Assembly (NCBI GenBank): GCA_023525975.1
Contig: CM042039.1
Span: 11,314,501-11,378,500 of the forward strand
Length of the DNA stretch: 64,000 nt
Reading direction: 5' to 3'
From: Smallanthus sonchifolius
Lineage: Eukaryota > Streptophyta > Magnoliopsida > Asterales > Asteraceae
A program made the position numbers and the translations under genes. The notes below the pieces were generated by a model. That model was not told where the DNA came from. It did not search any database and worked only from the letters and a program-made list of their open reading frames with translations. Positions 1-9,957 of this stretch are shown here, in pieces (position 1 is the stretch's first letter; each line of letters opens with the position of its first letter).

Positions 1-604
1 GCAATCGGTGCTGCTCCGGGTGCTAGATCAATTTGGAATTCAACTTGACGGTGCGGTGGCAAACCGGGCGGATCCTCAGGAAATACTTCCAAAAAATCAC
101 GCACGATGGGAATATCTTCAATCTTCTCCTCTTCTGATGGCTGCTCAGCAACGAGAGCCAAAATAGCCGTATGCCCTTTTTGAAGGCCTTTTTGTGCTTT
201 CATAAAAGATATGATGCCCATGACTACACCAACTCTTTCGCCTTGAACGGAAAGGATTTCTCCATTCGGGAAAGGAATACGAACAATCTTCTCATGACAG
301 ATAATTTCAGCTTGGTTTTAGATAACCAATCCATGCCGACAATTACATCAAAACTACCAAGTGTGATCGGCATAAGATAGATATCAAATATATGTCTAGC
401 TAGCTCAAGCTTACATCCCTTAATAATGTGATTTGCTTCAATTATTTGGCCATCAGATATCTCTATTATATACTTAGCTTCTAACAAGGTTGGAGTTCCT
501 TTTATTATATCACTAAGTTTCTTAGATATAAAACTCCTATCAGCACCAGTGTCAAAAAGGACAGAAGCAAAGTAATTATTTAAGAGAAACTTACCGGTGA
601 CCAC
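1..604 (-). pseudogene. pol: Element A protease and start of reverse transcriptase (broken, cut by window edge)
   Basis: The retroviral-type aspartic protease that matures the Gag-Pol polyprotein is visible from 604 downward, with its active site in VLFDTGADRSFI near 545 and the flap-side motif GSFDVIVGMDWLS near 320-350. After WLSK the frame is lost. Compared with element B there is one T fewer in the run near 314-318, a single-base deletion that sends translation into a false tail ending at 224. From about 220 to 1 the correct frame holds the linker before reverse transcriptase, including the APGAAPIA-type segment right at the edge. The rest of pol is outside the window. Confidence 0.8.
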
Positions 605-640
605 ATTATTCGTAACGGGCTTCTCCAGATCCTAGTACGA

Positions 641-1725
641 AGGCTCGTCCCTTTGCACCATTTCCTCCACCATTGCTATTGTTACCACCATTGTCATTGT
701 TATTCTGGTTAGGGTTGTGGTTTCCATTACCCCCTTTCTTCAATTGAGGACAATTATTTCGAATATGTCCCTCCTTTCCGCACTCAAAACAACCCCTTGT
801 GGATCCAGGTTGTTGAAAAGGTTGTTTAGCTTGTAACTCACCCCTGCAATCCTTAGCTGTATGACCTATTTTGCCGCACCTCTGGCAATGGTTGCAAAAC
901 CCGAAGTGGTGGAAGTTGCACTTGTTACACTTCGGAGACTTCCCCGCGTAACCACCCTGGTTTTGACCTGAAAAGGTCGACTGGTTGAAGTTCTTAGTAG
1001 GCTCAAACCTACGCTGTTGCTGTGCGGTTGACTAAACTGGGGTTGGTTGGGTTGGGGTCCTTTGGAATGAGAGTTGGAGTGGTTGTGGGTGTTGGAATGG
1101 TGATAAAACCTGCGTTTGTGATTGTCGGTGGTTTTAGAAACCGAACCTCTTGGAGGTAGAGTCCCTTGTGTCACCACCTGATCGGTTAACTTATGGGCAA
1201 GTCGGATAGTTTGTTGGATAGTGGTAGGATTGGATGAAGTAACCATGCTTTGTATTTGAGGCACTAGACCTCCAATGTAAAGCTCAATTCTCTTGTAATC
1301 AGGAGTTACCATATGCGGGCACATAGTAGCAAGTTCCTGGGAACGTATGGTGTAGAGTTCAATTTCAGAACCATCCATCTTTAGGTTCCAAAACTCTCCC
1401 TCTAACTTTTGGATTTCATCACGAGGACAGTATTTCTCTTTCATCATTGATTTAAATTCCTCCCACGGGAGTCCATTCGCCATGGCCAGACCCAACATTT
1501 GGACCTAGGCGTTCCACTATGTGAGAGTCGGGCCCTCCAAAGTTCTGGCAGCAAACTTTACCTGATTAGCCACGGGGCAGTTGCACATGGCAATAACCGA
1601 TTCAACCTTCTCAAACCAACGAAGTAGTCCAACGGCTCCTTCAGCTCCACTAAAAGCGTGGGGCTTACAATCCATGAATGCCTTGAAAGTGCATGCTGGT
1701 TGTTGATTTTGCTGGTTTTGCTGGC
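641..1725 (-). pseudogene. gag: Element A gag exon 2: capsid and nucleocapsid (broken)
   Basis: Encodes the structural Gag protein that packages element RNA into virus-like particles. The capsid (Retrotrans_gag family) begins with CTFKAFMDCKPHAF and continues through GAVGLLRWFEKVE. Two in-frame TAG codons (1517-1519, where element B has a Trp TGG, and 1505-1507) interrupt it. The frame reopens at 1498 and runs to about 1050 before shifting. The zinc-knuckle region is still readable in other frames: CNHCQRCGKIGHTAKDC near 850-900 and CFECGKEGHIRNNC near 750-795. Translation from the exon start is in frame only if the upstream 98-bp intron is removed. Confidence 0.8.
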
Positions 1726-1823
1726 CTGGATTTAGAAATAAAAATAGGATTGGAATTATAGAGTTTAGGGCAGGCTTTTTAAGATCTGGATTGACATCAT
1801 CAATCAATTGCTAAAGCATTTAC
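1726..1823 (-). other. Predicted gag intron of element A (98 bp)
   Basis: The donor reads GTAG|GTAAATGC (intron starts at 1823) and the acceptor reads TTTCTAAATCCAG|GCCAGC (intron ends at 1726). Unspliced, the frame that begins at 1947 ends in a stop inside this segment. Spliced, exon 1 (41 codons plus one base) joins exon 2 in frame, giving a Gly codon across the junction (phase 1). Element B has the same arrangement with a 99-bp intron and an even better donor, CAG|GTAAAT. Splicing is inferred from sequence, not observed. Confidence 0.65.
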
Positions 1824-1947
1824 CTACAGCATTTTCTGCTGCTAGAGCCTCCGCCACACTATCGTTTATTAGTGCCGCTAGCTCTGCTGCCATCATGTTA
1901 ATGGTACCCCGACCACTGGCACGGCCTCCGCATCCTCTCCCTGACAT
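1824..1947 (-). CDS. gag: Predicted gag exon 1 of element A
   Basis: A short coding exon of 41 codons plus one base. It begins MSGRGCGGRASGRG, an Arg/Gly-rich basic start, then AAELAALINDSVAEALAAENA, an amphipathic helix typical of the N terminus of Tekay-type Gag (compare TDLAALLTQLVNQI in element C's Gag). The start codon (1945-1947) and the exon length are identical in element B. It lies between the coiled-coil ORF (2199-2987) and the main gag exon. It is too short to be obvious as an ORF; the support is conservation in the second copy and the in-frame splice junction. Confidence 0.65.
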
Positions 1948-2198
1948 GATTCTTCACAATCACAAATGAAAAGCAATGAGAAATATATCGCATATTAAAC
2001 ATTATTCAGGTATGAGTAAAAAGGTACAACATTTAATAATTTGAAAATTAAATAAATTGTAAGGCTACAAAATAAATAACTCAATCATTAAACTTCTCAT
2101 GCTTTTATTGAATGGGAACAACCTTACCCATCTAGGTTTGAAATGAGAAATAACATAAGCAAAAATAGGCATGAAAAGGAAGATAGATAGGAAGATCA

Positions 2199-2987
2199 TC
2201 AAGCATCTTCGTCATCGGAAGAAACATACGATCGTGCATCGTCTATCTCCACCGGTTCCTCCTCCAAGGGCTCCTCCTCGAAGGGTTCTTCCTCAAAGGG
2301 CTCCTCCTCAAAGGGCTCCTCCTCAAAGGGATCCTCATCGCCATCAGAAAGTGGAATCTCCTTAGGAAACAGAGCGGCCTGCAGTTGGGCTTCCAAGTGA
2401 GTCACCCTCTCTTGAAGACCTTCAGCAGTGTGGTTTGCTACATGTAACTGAGCTTCCAGAGCCGCCACTCTCTCCAGAACTCCTTCCATGTCATTTTCCG
2501 AGGTGTCCACCCTCGTCTCCAAATGCGTCACACGATCCACCAAAAGGTTATGGACCTGGTCAGTTACTGCTAGTTCAACAGTTAAAAGTTCTATCTCTAC
2601 TTTATTCTCCTCTATTTGAGGCTCCCTCTTCAGAATATCCGGTATCTCATTGGTAGCATCTTTCACAATGCTTAACTCTCTAGACATATAAAACGCAAAG
2701 GTTGCAAAAGCTTGTTCCATAGTACATGGCAAGCTAGGCAAGGTAGATGATGAGGAAGTAGAACCGAAGTAAGGTGATGGAACATTTCCCATTTCGATCC
2801 ATCTTTGGATCATTTGTGGGTATGTGTTCCAGTTTCGAGCAGGATTCATTGCTTGCGCGCTGCTCGCTTCCCCCTGGTCAACTGAATAGTCACTGGAAGT
2901 AGTCCGGCGCCTTTTGGGCTCCGGGGATGATATGATAGGTGCCTTATGTCTTTGTGCCTTAGGTGATGAAGGTGGGGTTGACGACAT
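2199..2987 (-). CDS. Element A upstream ORF: coiled-coil protein with acidic repeats, function unknown
   Basis: A 262-residue ORF located between the primer site and gag. The N terminus is Ser/Pro-rich with a basic EPKRRR patch (possible nuclear signal). The middle has a conserved block (YPQMIQRWIEMGNVPSPYFG) followed by a long heptad-patterned coiled coil (VTHLETRV, VAALEAQLHV, VTHLEAQLQA). The C terminus is an acidic tandem repeat of five PFEEE or PLEEE units, then a short DDEDA end. I chose Met at 2987 because the equivalent Met is conserved in element B, whereas residues between it and an earlier in-frame Met (3020) differ. I do not recognise this family. It could be an accessory factor or an unusual Gag extension. 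Confidence 0.7.
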   Translation of the reverse strand: MSSTPPSSPKAQRHKAPIISSPEPKRRRTTSSDYSVDQGEASSAQAMNPARNWNTYPQMIQRWIEMGNVPSPYFGSTSSSSTLPSLPCTMEQAFATFAFYMSRELSIVKDATNEIPDILKREPQIEENKVEIELLTVELAVTDQVHNLLVDRVTHLETRVDTSENDMEGVLERVAALEAQLHVANHTAEGLQERVTHLEAQLQAALFPKEIPLSDGDEDPFEEEPFEEEPFEEEPFEEEPLEEEPVEIDDARSYVSSDDEDA

Positions 2988-3087
2988 GTTCCTGTAACAA
3001 TACATATAAGTGCCAAACATCCAAATGACATGTAACTAATGTGTGAGGCTATAGTCTAGTATACAATCCTAGTTCTCTATAACCAAT

Positions 3088-3100
3088 GGCTCTGATACCA
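3088..3100 (-). promoter_or_regulatory. Primer-binding site of element A (tRNA-iMet)
   Basis: On the minus strand this reads TGGTATCAGAGCC, complementary to the 3' end of plant initiator tRNA-Met. It lies three bases inside the LTR edge at 3104, the normal spacing for minus-strand DNA priming. Confidence 0.95.
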
Positions 3101-4565
3101 ATCTGTCACACCCCCAATTTCAACTAACGGAGTTTTACCGTTTGGGAAGTGACGAACCAGGATCTCAGACATTAGTTACTTTGAACGACTCTACATGGGA
3201 CTCAAAATGAAAATATTATACTAATCAGAGTTTCAATGCGGAAGCGTAAAGAAAGTAAATGGGCAAAATATACGCGCCCAAAACCAAAGTCCAAAAGTCC
3301 AAAACGTCCAACCAAAAAAAGTACAATAGAATAATTCAAACAATTATAAATAAGTCAAAATCAAAGTAGTTGAATCCCATGCATGCCCTAACGTGCACCT
3401 GTGTCTTATCTTAGCGACCTGAGAAAAACATATAAGAAAATATGTCAACACGAGGTTGGTGAGTCCACAGGTTTCAATATACGTAAATATGCGTTTACCA
3501 GATTTATGTTCATTCAGTACGTATCTATAGGTAGCTAACCTATGGTCATGTTCAGCTCAAGCGCTCGCAACCGAAGCTGATTGTTTGTTTATTGCCTCCT
3601 GCCAGGTCTATCAACACTGGCGGTGTGAGTAGGCTAACATTTCACCCGTTCGATATCTAATCGAGTTAGCGCGACTAACGCGGGTGGGATTTGTCAAACC
3701 TAGTATTACTACTAAATATTACCTCGCTAAGATCCATATTAACGGTCCGATATTAGTTGAGGACTTTCTGTGATAGCGTGTTACGCTTACATTTAACATT
3801 GATATCATACGAATTACAAAATCCAAAATTGTTTAATCATGTTTTCTCCCACAAGTTAAAACAGCAAAAGGGGCCGTGAAAAATCACCTGCGTTGCGTTC
3901 TAGGACACAAAGGATAAGTTGGAACCACGTGTGTAAGTCTCAAACGACTTACGAATGCCCTAAAATTATAAACACATAAATTAGGGATAAAAATGGGAAT
4001 TGTGACAGCGACACGGAATAAGAAACGTCTTAACGAAACGCTCTAATATTCAAGAGTGGACGAACGTGTCCACGGAGTTAGGAATTTCTTAAATAATCAA
4101 ATTATAATTACTTTACATCACGAATGAAAAAATTAATAATAAATATAATCGGGTGTTTCGTCATTCACGAAAATTAAGAAAATAATAATATATATATATA
4201 CGAATAAATAATCTAACTAATTATATTATTTTTTTAATCTCAACCGATACACGATGTTATAAAATGATTCGAAATAATATAAATATATATTATTTAATAA
4301 TACGGCCCACGGTTTGAAAATAATATAAACATATTATTTTATACGAAGTTATGGTTTTGAAAATAATATAAACATATTATTTTTATTTAATAATAACAAT
4401 ACTATTTTATTTATAAAAGTGGGAATAATATAAAAATATGTTAATAATTCAAACCCGAGCCTACGGGGTGTTTCCCGGGCTAAAACATATTTATATAATA
4501 ATATGATATTATAAGGTTTCATTTTTATATTAAAATAATACAAGAAAACTGTTCAAAAAAAAATA

Positions 4566-4648
4566 GATGTGGGAGCCCGGTCTCAAACCCGGGTCTCTCC
4601 CACACACGCACAAGTCACTAACCAGTCCCGCCCGCTAGGGTATCGCGT
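4566..4648 (-). other. tRNA-like module inside LTR A
   Basis: The minus strand has an A-box-like segment (CTAGCGGGCGGGACTGGTTAG) and, about 45 nt on, a B-box/T-arm-like segment (ACCCGGGTTTGAGACC) flanked by GTGGGAG and CTCCCAC, which pair. The same module sits at the equivalent position of both element B LTRs, where the B box is closer to consensus (GGGTTCGAG). It does not fold as a complete tRNA, so I call it tRNA-like or SINE-derived, not a tRNA gene. Confidence 0.45.
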
Positions 4649-5790
4649 TAGATACCCGGATTAAATCGTTTTAACACACAACTCCAGTGCGTTCTTCCCC
4701 CTTATTACAATCCGATAGAAACCAGTATTAATTCTCTCAAATCTGATATTGATCGATCAAATTGGTTTAGGGGTTTTGTTAATCGGGTCCATACGCGTCT
4801 GTGTGTGTGTTTGATTGAAAAACTAATGAGTTTAAGATCGATTAATCTCAGGTTCAAAGTCCGAAAACCCTTAAATTTGATCTTGAATCGATTTGATCGA
4901 TCCTCATATTGAAATGTCTTAGATTCATAGGGCTATTACTAAACAAAAGGTTGCGAAACTGATCATATAATTTAATTGGATTAAAAACGTGTTTAGGTTA
5001 GCATTCGATCGCCCAGGAAGTTCATGAACCCTAGGTTCTGGATTTATAAAAATTCGATGATACGGGACTGAATTGGCATAGGGCTTTTATGAAACGAGGG
5101 ATTGTGAAACTAACCATACCATTTAATTTGATTGAATTCATGTCTATGGTCAAAAACCCTAATTTGTTTATGATCAAACCCTAGTTATTGGATCAAGATG
5201 AATTCAATGTTAACAGACTAATTAAGCATAGGGCTTTCGTCGAGTAGGGGATTGCGATTCTAATGGTGTGGATTAATTAGATTTAAACACAGTCTGAGAC
5301 AGAGTTTGATTAAACTGGTTTTACATAAACCCTAGAATCCGGATTTCAATCGGTTTGATGTTATAAACCCAAATTGGTATAGGGTTTTCAATCTAGAAAT
5401 AAAAACGAAGCTATGGGTAAAGATAATTACCAGAACAGGTGTTGAATTGTTTGAGATCGACTAGATCAGCAGCCGACCCCAACTGGTTTGATTTTCGGCG
5501 ACCCGGACTGCTTCTCCGGTGGAATTAGTGCGTGCAATAGCTACAGTAGTATTCGTTTGAGGTGTGCAGATAGTTCGTTTGCAATATTATCATAGAATTT
5601 TAACGAATTCGATGTTAATTACGATTATGGTTGACGATTATGCTTTAAATGATTATTAATCTGTTTTAATTTGCAATTGAAAATGATTAACTACTTGGTT
5701 ATGACCGTTAATGGCTGTGATAGTGCACGACAGTTATAATTCGAACGAATTCGACGTTTGGAATCGAATTTGAATGAGGATTGTATCCGG

Positions 5791-6019
5791 TTTGACTTGT
5801 AAAGTCAACAAAATGGATTTTCATATGATTTTGACTTTGAGAAGTCAATTGATTGGGTTTTAGGACTTGGCAGGTTCAGTCCTTGTAGTTTTATGTGAAT
5901 CGGAGTTTTTGAGTTTGTCAAAACTAGTCCCTAGAGTTTGAATTGGGTTTAGAACTTGTTAGTTTGACCTCAAAAGTCAACAGAACTGGGATTTTGACTT
6001 TCTAAAAGTCAACAGTCAA
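5791..6019. promoter_or_regulatory. Four inverted W-box pairs in LTR A U3
   Basis: TTGAC(T/C) followed within a few bases by AGTCAA occurs at 5791-5808, 5831-5848, 5964-5980 and 5993-6012. Each half contains the TTGAC core recognised by WRKY transcription factors. All lie 150-375 bp inside the U3 end of the LTR. The same arrangement recurs in the LTRs of B, C and E. Confidence 0.5.
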
Positions 6020-6164
6020 CTTTAGGGATATTACATAACTAGTCCCTGGAGTTTAGGTTTGGATTATTGACCGAACTAGTACTTGAAGTTTGAGTTAAGT
6101 TAATTAGGTTAATTTTAACTGGTTTTTGTTAACGGAGTTAACTTGAAAAGTCCGGATTGTCACA

Positions 6165-6328
6165 TTGTCACCGATCACCACCACACATTTCCACCTAGTT
6201 GCTGCCGCCTCCTGCTACGCCCGCAACCTCCACTACACCCGACCTCACCACTGTCCTCATCTCCCTTTGTGACCACCGCTACCACCGCCGGCCACCCCAT
6301 CTCCTTGTCTTTTCCGCTGGATATGAGC
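6165..6328 (-). repeat. Fragment of element F 3' LTR between insertions A and C
   Basis: A CCACC-rich 164-bp stretch matching 41877-41917 and 60284-60396 in F's other LTR. It begins with TTGTC (target duplication of A) and ends with TGAGC (target duplication of C). It contains short open frames that I regard as accidental. Confidence 0.75.
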
Positions 6329-8598
6329 TGTCACACCCCAACCGACGGCGGAAACGTCGGGGCGTGAAGCGTGCAGACTGTTCATTGCTCATGGTTTACT
6401 AAAGTTTAAATAATTAATAATCGTTTTCATTGCAATCAAACAAGTTCAACAAAACATAGATTCAATCCACCAAACAATAATGAAAATTACATCAAAATAT
6501 AACTGGTTCAATTAAAACTAGGTCAAAATCCTATGTGTAGCATATCTTGATCTCTTCAAACATTGGTACCTGAAACATGGTTAAAACATGGTCAACTAGA
6601 AAGTTGGTGAGAATACATAGGTTTTATTGTGTGATAGCAAAATACGTGTTGTGTGCATACAGTTCAATACAATCATGACAATTAAGGCATTTATGGAGAG
6701 AAAACATCGTGTGACCTATACAATCAAACCTTTGTAACTTGCACTCAAAATTTGTGTTGTCAGTAACAGTCACCCTACCTGGGTGGGTTTGTCAGACTCA
6801 ATAGATCTACCACTGTTTACTGTCGGCTGTTAGTTAATGATTGTACATGAAGAGCATAATAAATGGTCTACAAAATGTACTCAAGCACAAAGCGCAAAAC
6901 TGTAAACATGCATAGGATGGAACTGTATATGTGAATAATTGAAAACATGTAAATAGAACGCATGTTCCACCCCAAAACGTTTGTAAAATAGAGTAAAAGA
7001 GGGGCTATGTAACTCACGTGTTATGTAGCGTGTAGGTTGCACAAGCAAATGGAAAACAACGATGTGTTGTAGATTGCTAAGTTCGACCTAATGAACAATG
7101 TATATGTGTTATTGATTTGCGTTATTTAATGACAGAAGTGAATTTGTCATTCTTAAACGTGTAGGGTTTGTTTAAAAATAATAATTAACTATGTTATTTA
7201 TATATATTTATTTGTATTAGTTTAAGTAATAGAATATTTATTTAAAATATAAGTTTAAATAAACAATGTTCATTCGGAACAGTGTAAGGTATTCCAGTAA
7301 TTAGTTTATAAAAATAAATTTTTTTTTAAACTGTTATTTAATTTATTTATCAAATTAACAGAATAAAAATAAAATTAAAGATTCTGTTTAAGGGATGAGC
7401 ACGACCGTGCTTGTATATGGCACGACCGTGCCCGGCACGTACGCGACCGCGCTTGGTCGGTAACGCGCCCGTGGTTGGTCAGAAGTCAAAACAAGAGTCT
7501 GGTCCTGAGACACGACCGCGTCCGTATCCGGCACGACCGCGCCTAGGGTTTTGACTAGGTCAGGACTTGGTTTGATCGGTAAACACGACCGGGCCTCTTA
7601 CGGGGCACGACTGTTCTTGGTCAGGCACGACCGCGCTCAGAGGCTGGCGCGACCGTGTCTGGTCAATTCCAGAAGCAATTCGCCTGATTCTTGTAATAAA
7701 ACAGATTAGAAACTTAGGGTTTTCATTGATATGATGTTTGCGAATCGAATTACACCATTTAATTAGGTTTATATTCTGTTTATCGTGTCGATCGTTTAAA
7801 ACCATTTTTTATCAAAACTCAGATTCAATTCTGTAAAATCATGTAATGTGGTTACGAATTAAGTTAGGGCTTTCGATTAGCTTGGAGAGACGATCCTAAT
7901 GAACTATTACTAACCTGTTTTGAATGGGCAACAATTGCAGACGGCTACGGGGAGACTTCGCGGCTTTTTCTTGATCGACAGATGAGATAGAGATGATGGA
8001 ATGATGGATTTAGGGTTTAGGGAAGTTTATATATGTCTCGGGTAGGTATGGGCTTAACTTAATTCGTTTGATTCTTGCCCCAATTACTTGATTCGTTTTA
8101 AAAAAAAAGAGTCGGTTTAGAATTTGCGAGTATTGGGACGATTGCATGTGTATTTGGTCGTGTTTTAGTCTCAATTAGCCGAATATCTTCTTCTGCAAGT
8201 TTCGCGACCTTCTAAACGTGTTTACAATATATTTTTGGACAAGATTCGAGTCGGTTTGACTTTGCGGAGTCAAACTGTATCGAGGCGCGACCGTGCTTAA
8301 TGTTAAGCACGACCGTGGTCATGGCGCAAGCGCGACCGTGCTTAGGACTAAGCACGCCCGTGCTTGTGTTGGTTTTTGGAAGTTTCATGACTAGTCCTTG
8401 TAGTTTTGTAATATTGATGTTGTTTTGAGTCTTGGTCAAGTTTGGTCCTCGAGGTTTGTAAGATTGTTTTCGTTAATATAGTATTATAATGAACGCGTGT
8501 ATGCTTGTAAGTGTATATGAACAATAAATGTAAGGTTGAAATCTTTTATTGCACGGCATAAAATACATAGGAAAAACATGAAAATCAGAAAGGTTACA
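6329..8598 (-). repeat. Element C 3' LTR (2,270 bp)
   Basis: Runs from TGTCACACCCCAACC to GGTTACA. In element orientation U3 starts at 8598. It holds an inverted W-box pair (8255-8274), a hairpin cluster (8281-8366), a TATA-like ATATATAAA on the minus strand (8026-8034) and a second hairpin cluster (7398-7661), which would be transcribed. The paired LTR is at 22149-24417. Confidence 0.95.
7398..7661. repeat. CG-rich short hairpin array in LTR C
   Basis: About ten copies of a degenerate motif built on CACGACCGTG. Some are near-perfect inverted repeats, such as GGCACGACCGTGCC at 7419-7432 and AGCACGACCGTGCT at 7398-7411; others are CGCGACCGCG variants. A smaller cluster of the same motif lies at 8281-8366. 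The paired LTR carries them at 23217-23480 and 24100-24185. Confidence 0.8.
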
Positions 8599-8632
8599 GT
8601 ATCCCCATGTTGAGGGAATTTTGTCCCGAAAT

Positions 8633-9913
8633 TTAACTGGTTGAGGCTACTGCTTCAGCAAAAAGGTGAGGGTACTTGAGCTTCATTTGGTCTTCTCGTT
8701 CCCAAGTAAACTCGGGTCCTCGTTTAGATTCCCAACGAATCTTGACAATAGGAATACGGCTGCGCTTGAGTTGTTTTATCTCGCGATCCATAATCTCGAC
8801 TGGTTTTTCAACGAAGTGCATCGTCTCATCAATGCGCACATCGTCAAGAGGTATATGAAGGTTTTCATCAGCAAGACACTTCTTGAGGTTGGACACATGA
8901 AATGTAGGATGTACGCTGCCAAGTGATGGAGGTAACTCGAGCTTGTAAGCCACTTTCCCAATCCTTTCAAGGATCTTGAATGGACCCACATAGCGAGGTG
9001 CTAGCTTGCCTTTCTTCCCAAAACGGATCACCCCCTTCCAAGGAGACACCTTTAGAAGTACAAGATCACCAACTTGGAATTCCAAGGGTTTGCGTCGTTT
9101 GTCGGCATAGCTCTTTTGCCGACTCCTCGCAACTCGAATGTTGTCACGGATTTGGATAATCTTGTCGGAGGTTTCTTGAATTAACTCAGGACCGGTGATT
9201 TGTGCTTCACCAATCTCGTTCCAACAGATGGGAGAACGACCCTTACGACTATAGAGAGCTTCAAACGGAGCCATGCCGATGCTAGTGTGGTAACTATTGT
9301 TGTAGGAAAATTCGATAAGTGCCAAATGTGAATCCCAATTGCCACCAAAGTCGATGACACAGGCTCTCAGCATGTCTTCCAGGGTTTGGATTGTTCGCTC
9401 GGTCTGACCATCAGTTTGGGGATGGTAGGCCGTGCTCAAATCCAATCGTGTACCAAGTGCCTTTTGGAGAGATTGCCAAAACCGAGAAGTGAAACGAGCA
9501 TCTCTATCGGAGATTATGTTCAAAGGAACGCCGTGACGACTCACGATCTCGTCAATGTAAATTCGGGCCAATTTCTCAACCTTATAGTCTTCACGGATAG
9601 GCAAGAAGTGTGCGGACTTAGTGAGACGGTCAATGATCACCCAGATGCTGTCATAACCGCTCGAAGTGCTAGGGAGTTTAGTGATGAAATCCATAGCTAG
9701 ATTCTCCCATTTCCACACGGGGATTTCCGGTTGTTCAAGTAACCCAGAAGGACGTTGATGCTCAGCTTTGACTTTAGAACATGTGAGACATTTTGCTACA
9801 AACAAAGCAATGTCTTTCTTCATACCGGGCCACCAATATTGTGGACGAAGATTTTGGTACATTTTATCCGCACCAGGATGGATAGAATATCGAGACTTGT
9901 GTGCTTCGGTCAT
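8633..9913 (-). pseudogene. pol: Element C integrase with C-terminal chromodomain
   Basis: Integrase inserts the cDNA copy into host DNA. In order: zinc-binding HHCC domain (residues about 4-48, ending AKCLTCSKVKAEHQ); catalytic core with Asp in MDFITKLP (about 75), Asp in SDRDARF (about 136) and Glu in TERTIQTLE (about 172), all present; a GPY/F-type segment (FGKKGKLAPRYVGPFKI); and a chromodomain-like tail (IPIVKIRWESKRGPEFTWE) that in this clade is thought to steer insertion to heterochromatin. It is severed from the upstream pol frame by a one-base shift between about 9960 and 9990, so it can no longer be made as part of the polyprotein. The Met at 9913 is simply the first in this frame. 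Confidence 0.9.
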
Positions 9914-9957
9914 GATGAATACTCGTAGATCGTTACGATCGGGAACCCAGATACGAT

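Larger units (their letters stand above)
1..6164 (-). mobile_element. Element A: Ty3/gypsy Tekay-type chromovirus, 5' half only
   Basis: Minus-strand LTR retrotransposon cut by the left edge of the window. In element order it holds a 5' LTR (6164 down to 3104), an initiator-tRNA-Met primer site, a coiled-coil ORF, gag exon 1, an intron, gag exon 2, protease and the first part of reverse transcriptase. It is a divergent relative of element B, which shares the whole order. The outer flank TTGTC (6165-6169) is the likely target duplication; its partner lies outside the window. Gag carries nonsense codons and the protease frame is shifted, so this copy is dead. Confidence 0.9.
3104..6164 (-). repeat. 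Element A 5' LTR (3,061 bp)
   Basis: Bounded by TGTCACACCCCC at 3104 and TTGTCACA at 6164, next to the primer site. It is homologous along most of its length to the LTRs of element B (about 2.9 kb), with many differences. Since transcription runs right to left, U3 starts at 6164. It contains AT-rich stretches (4130-4560), a tRNA-like module (4566-4648) and four inverted W-box pairs (5791-6019). I see no coding potential in it. Confidence 0.92.

Noticed and set aside
3660..3690. GTTAGCGCGACTAACGCGGG in LTRs A and B as a further hairpin array
   Set aside because: It is a single inverted repeat, not an array, so I did not group it with the arrays in C, D, G and H.
6143..6402. Two overlapping plus-strand ORFs near 6143-6402
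   Set aside because: They cross the border between LTR A, an F fragment and LTR C; composition reflects a CCACC-rich repeat.
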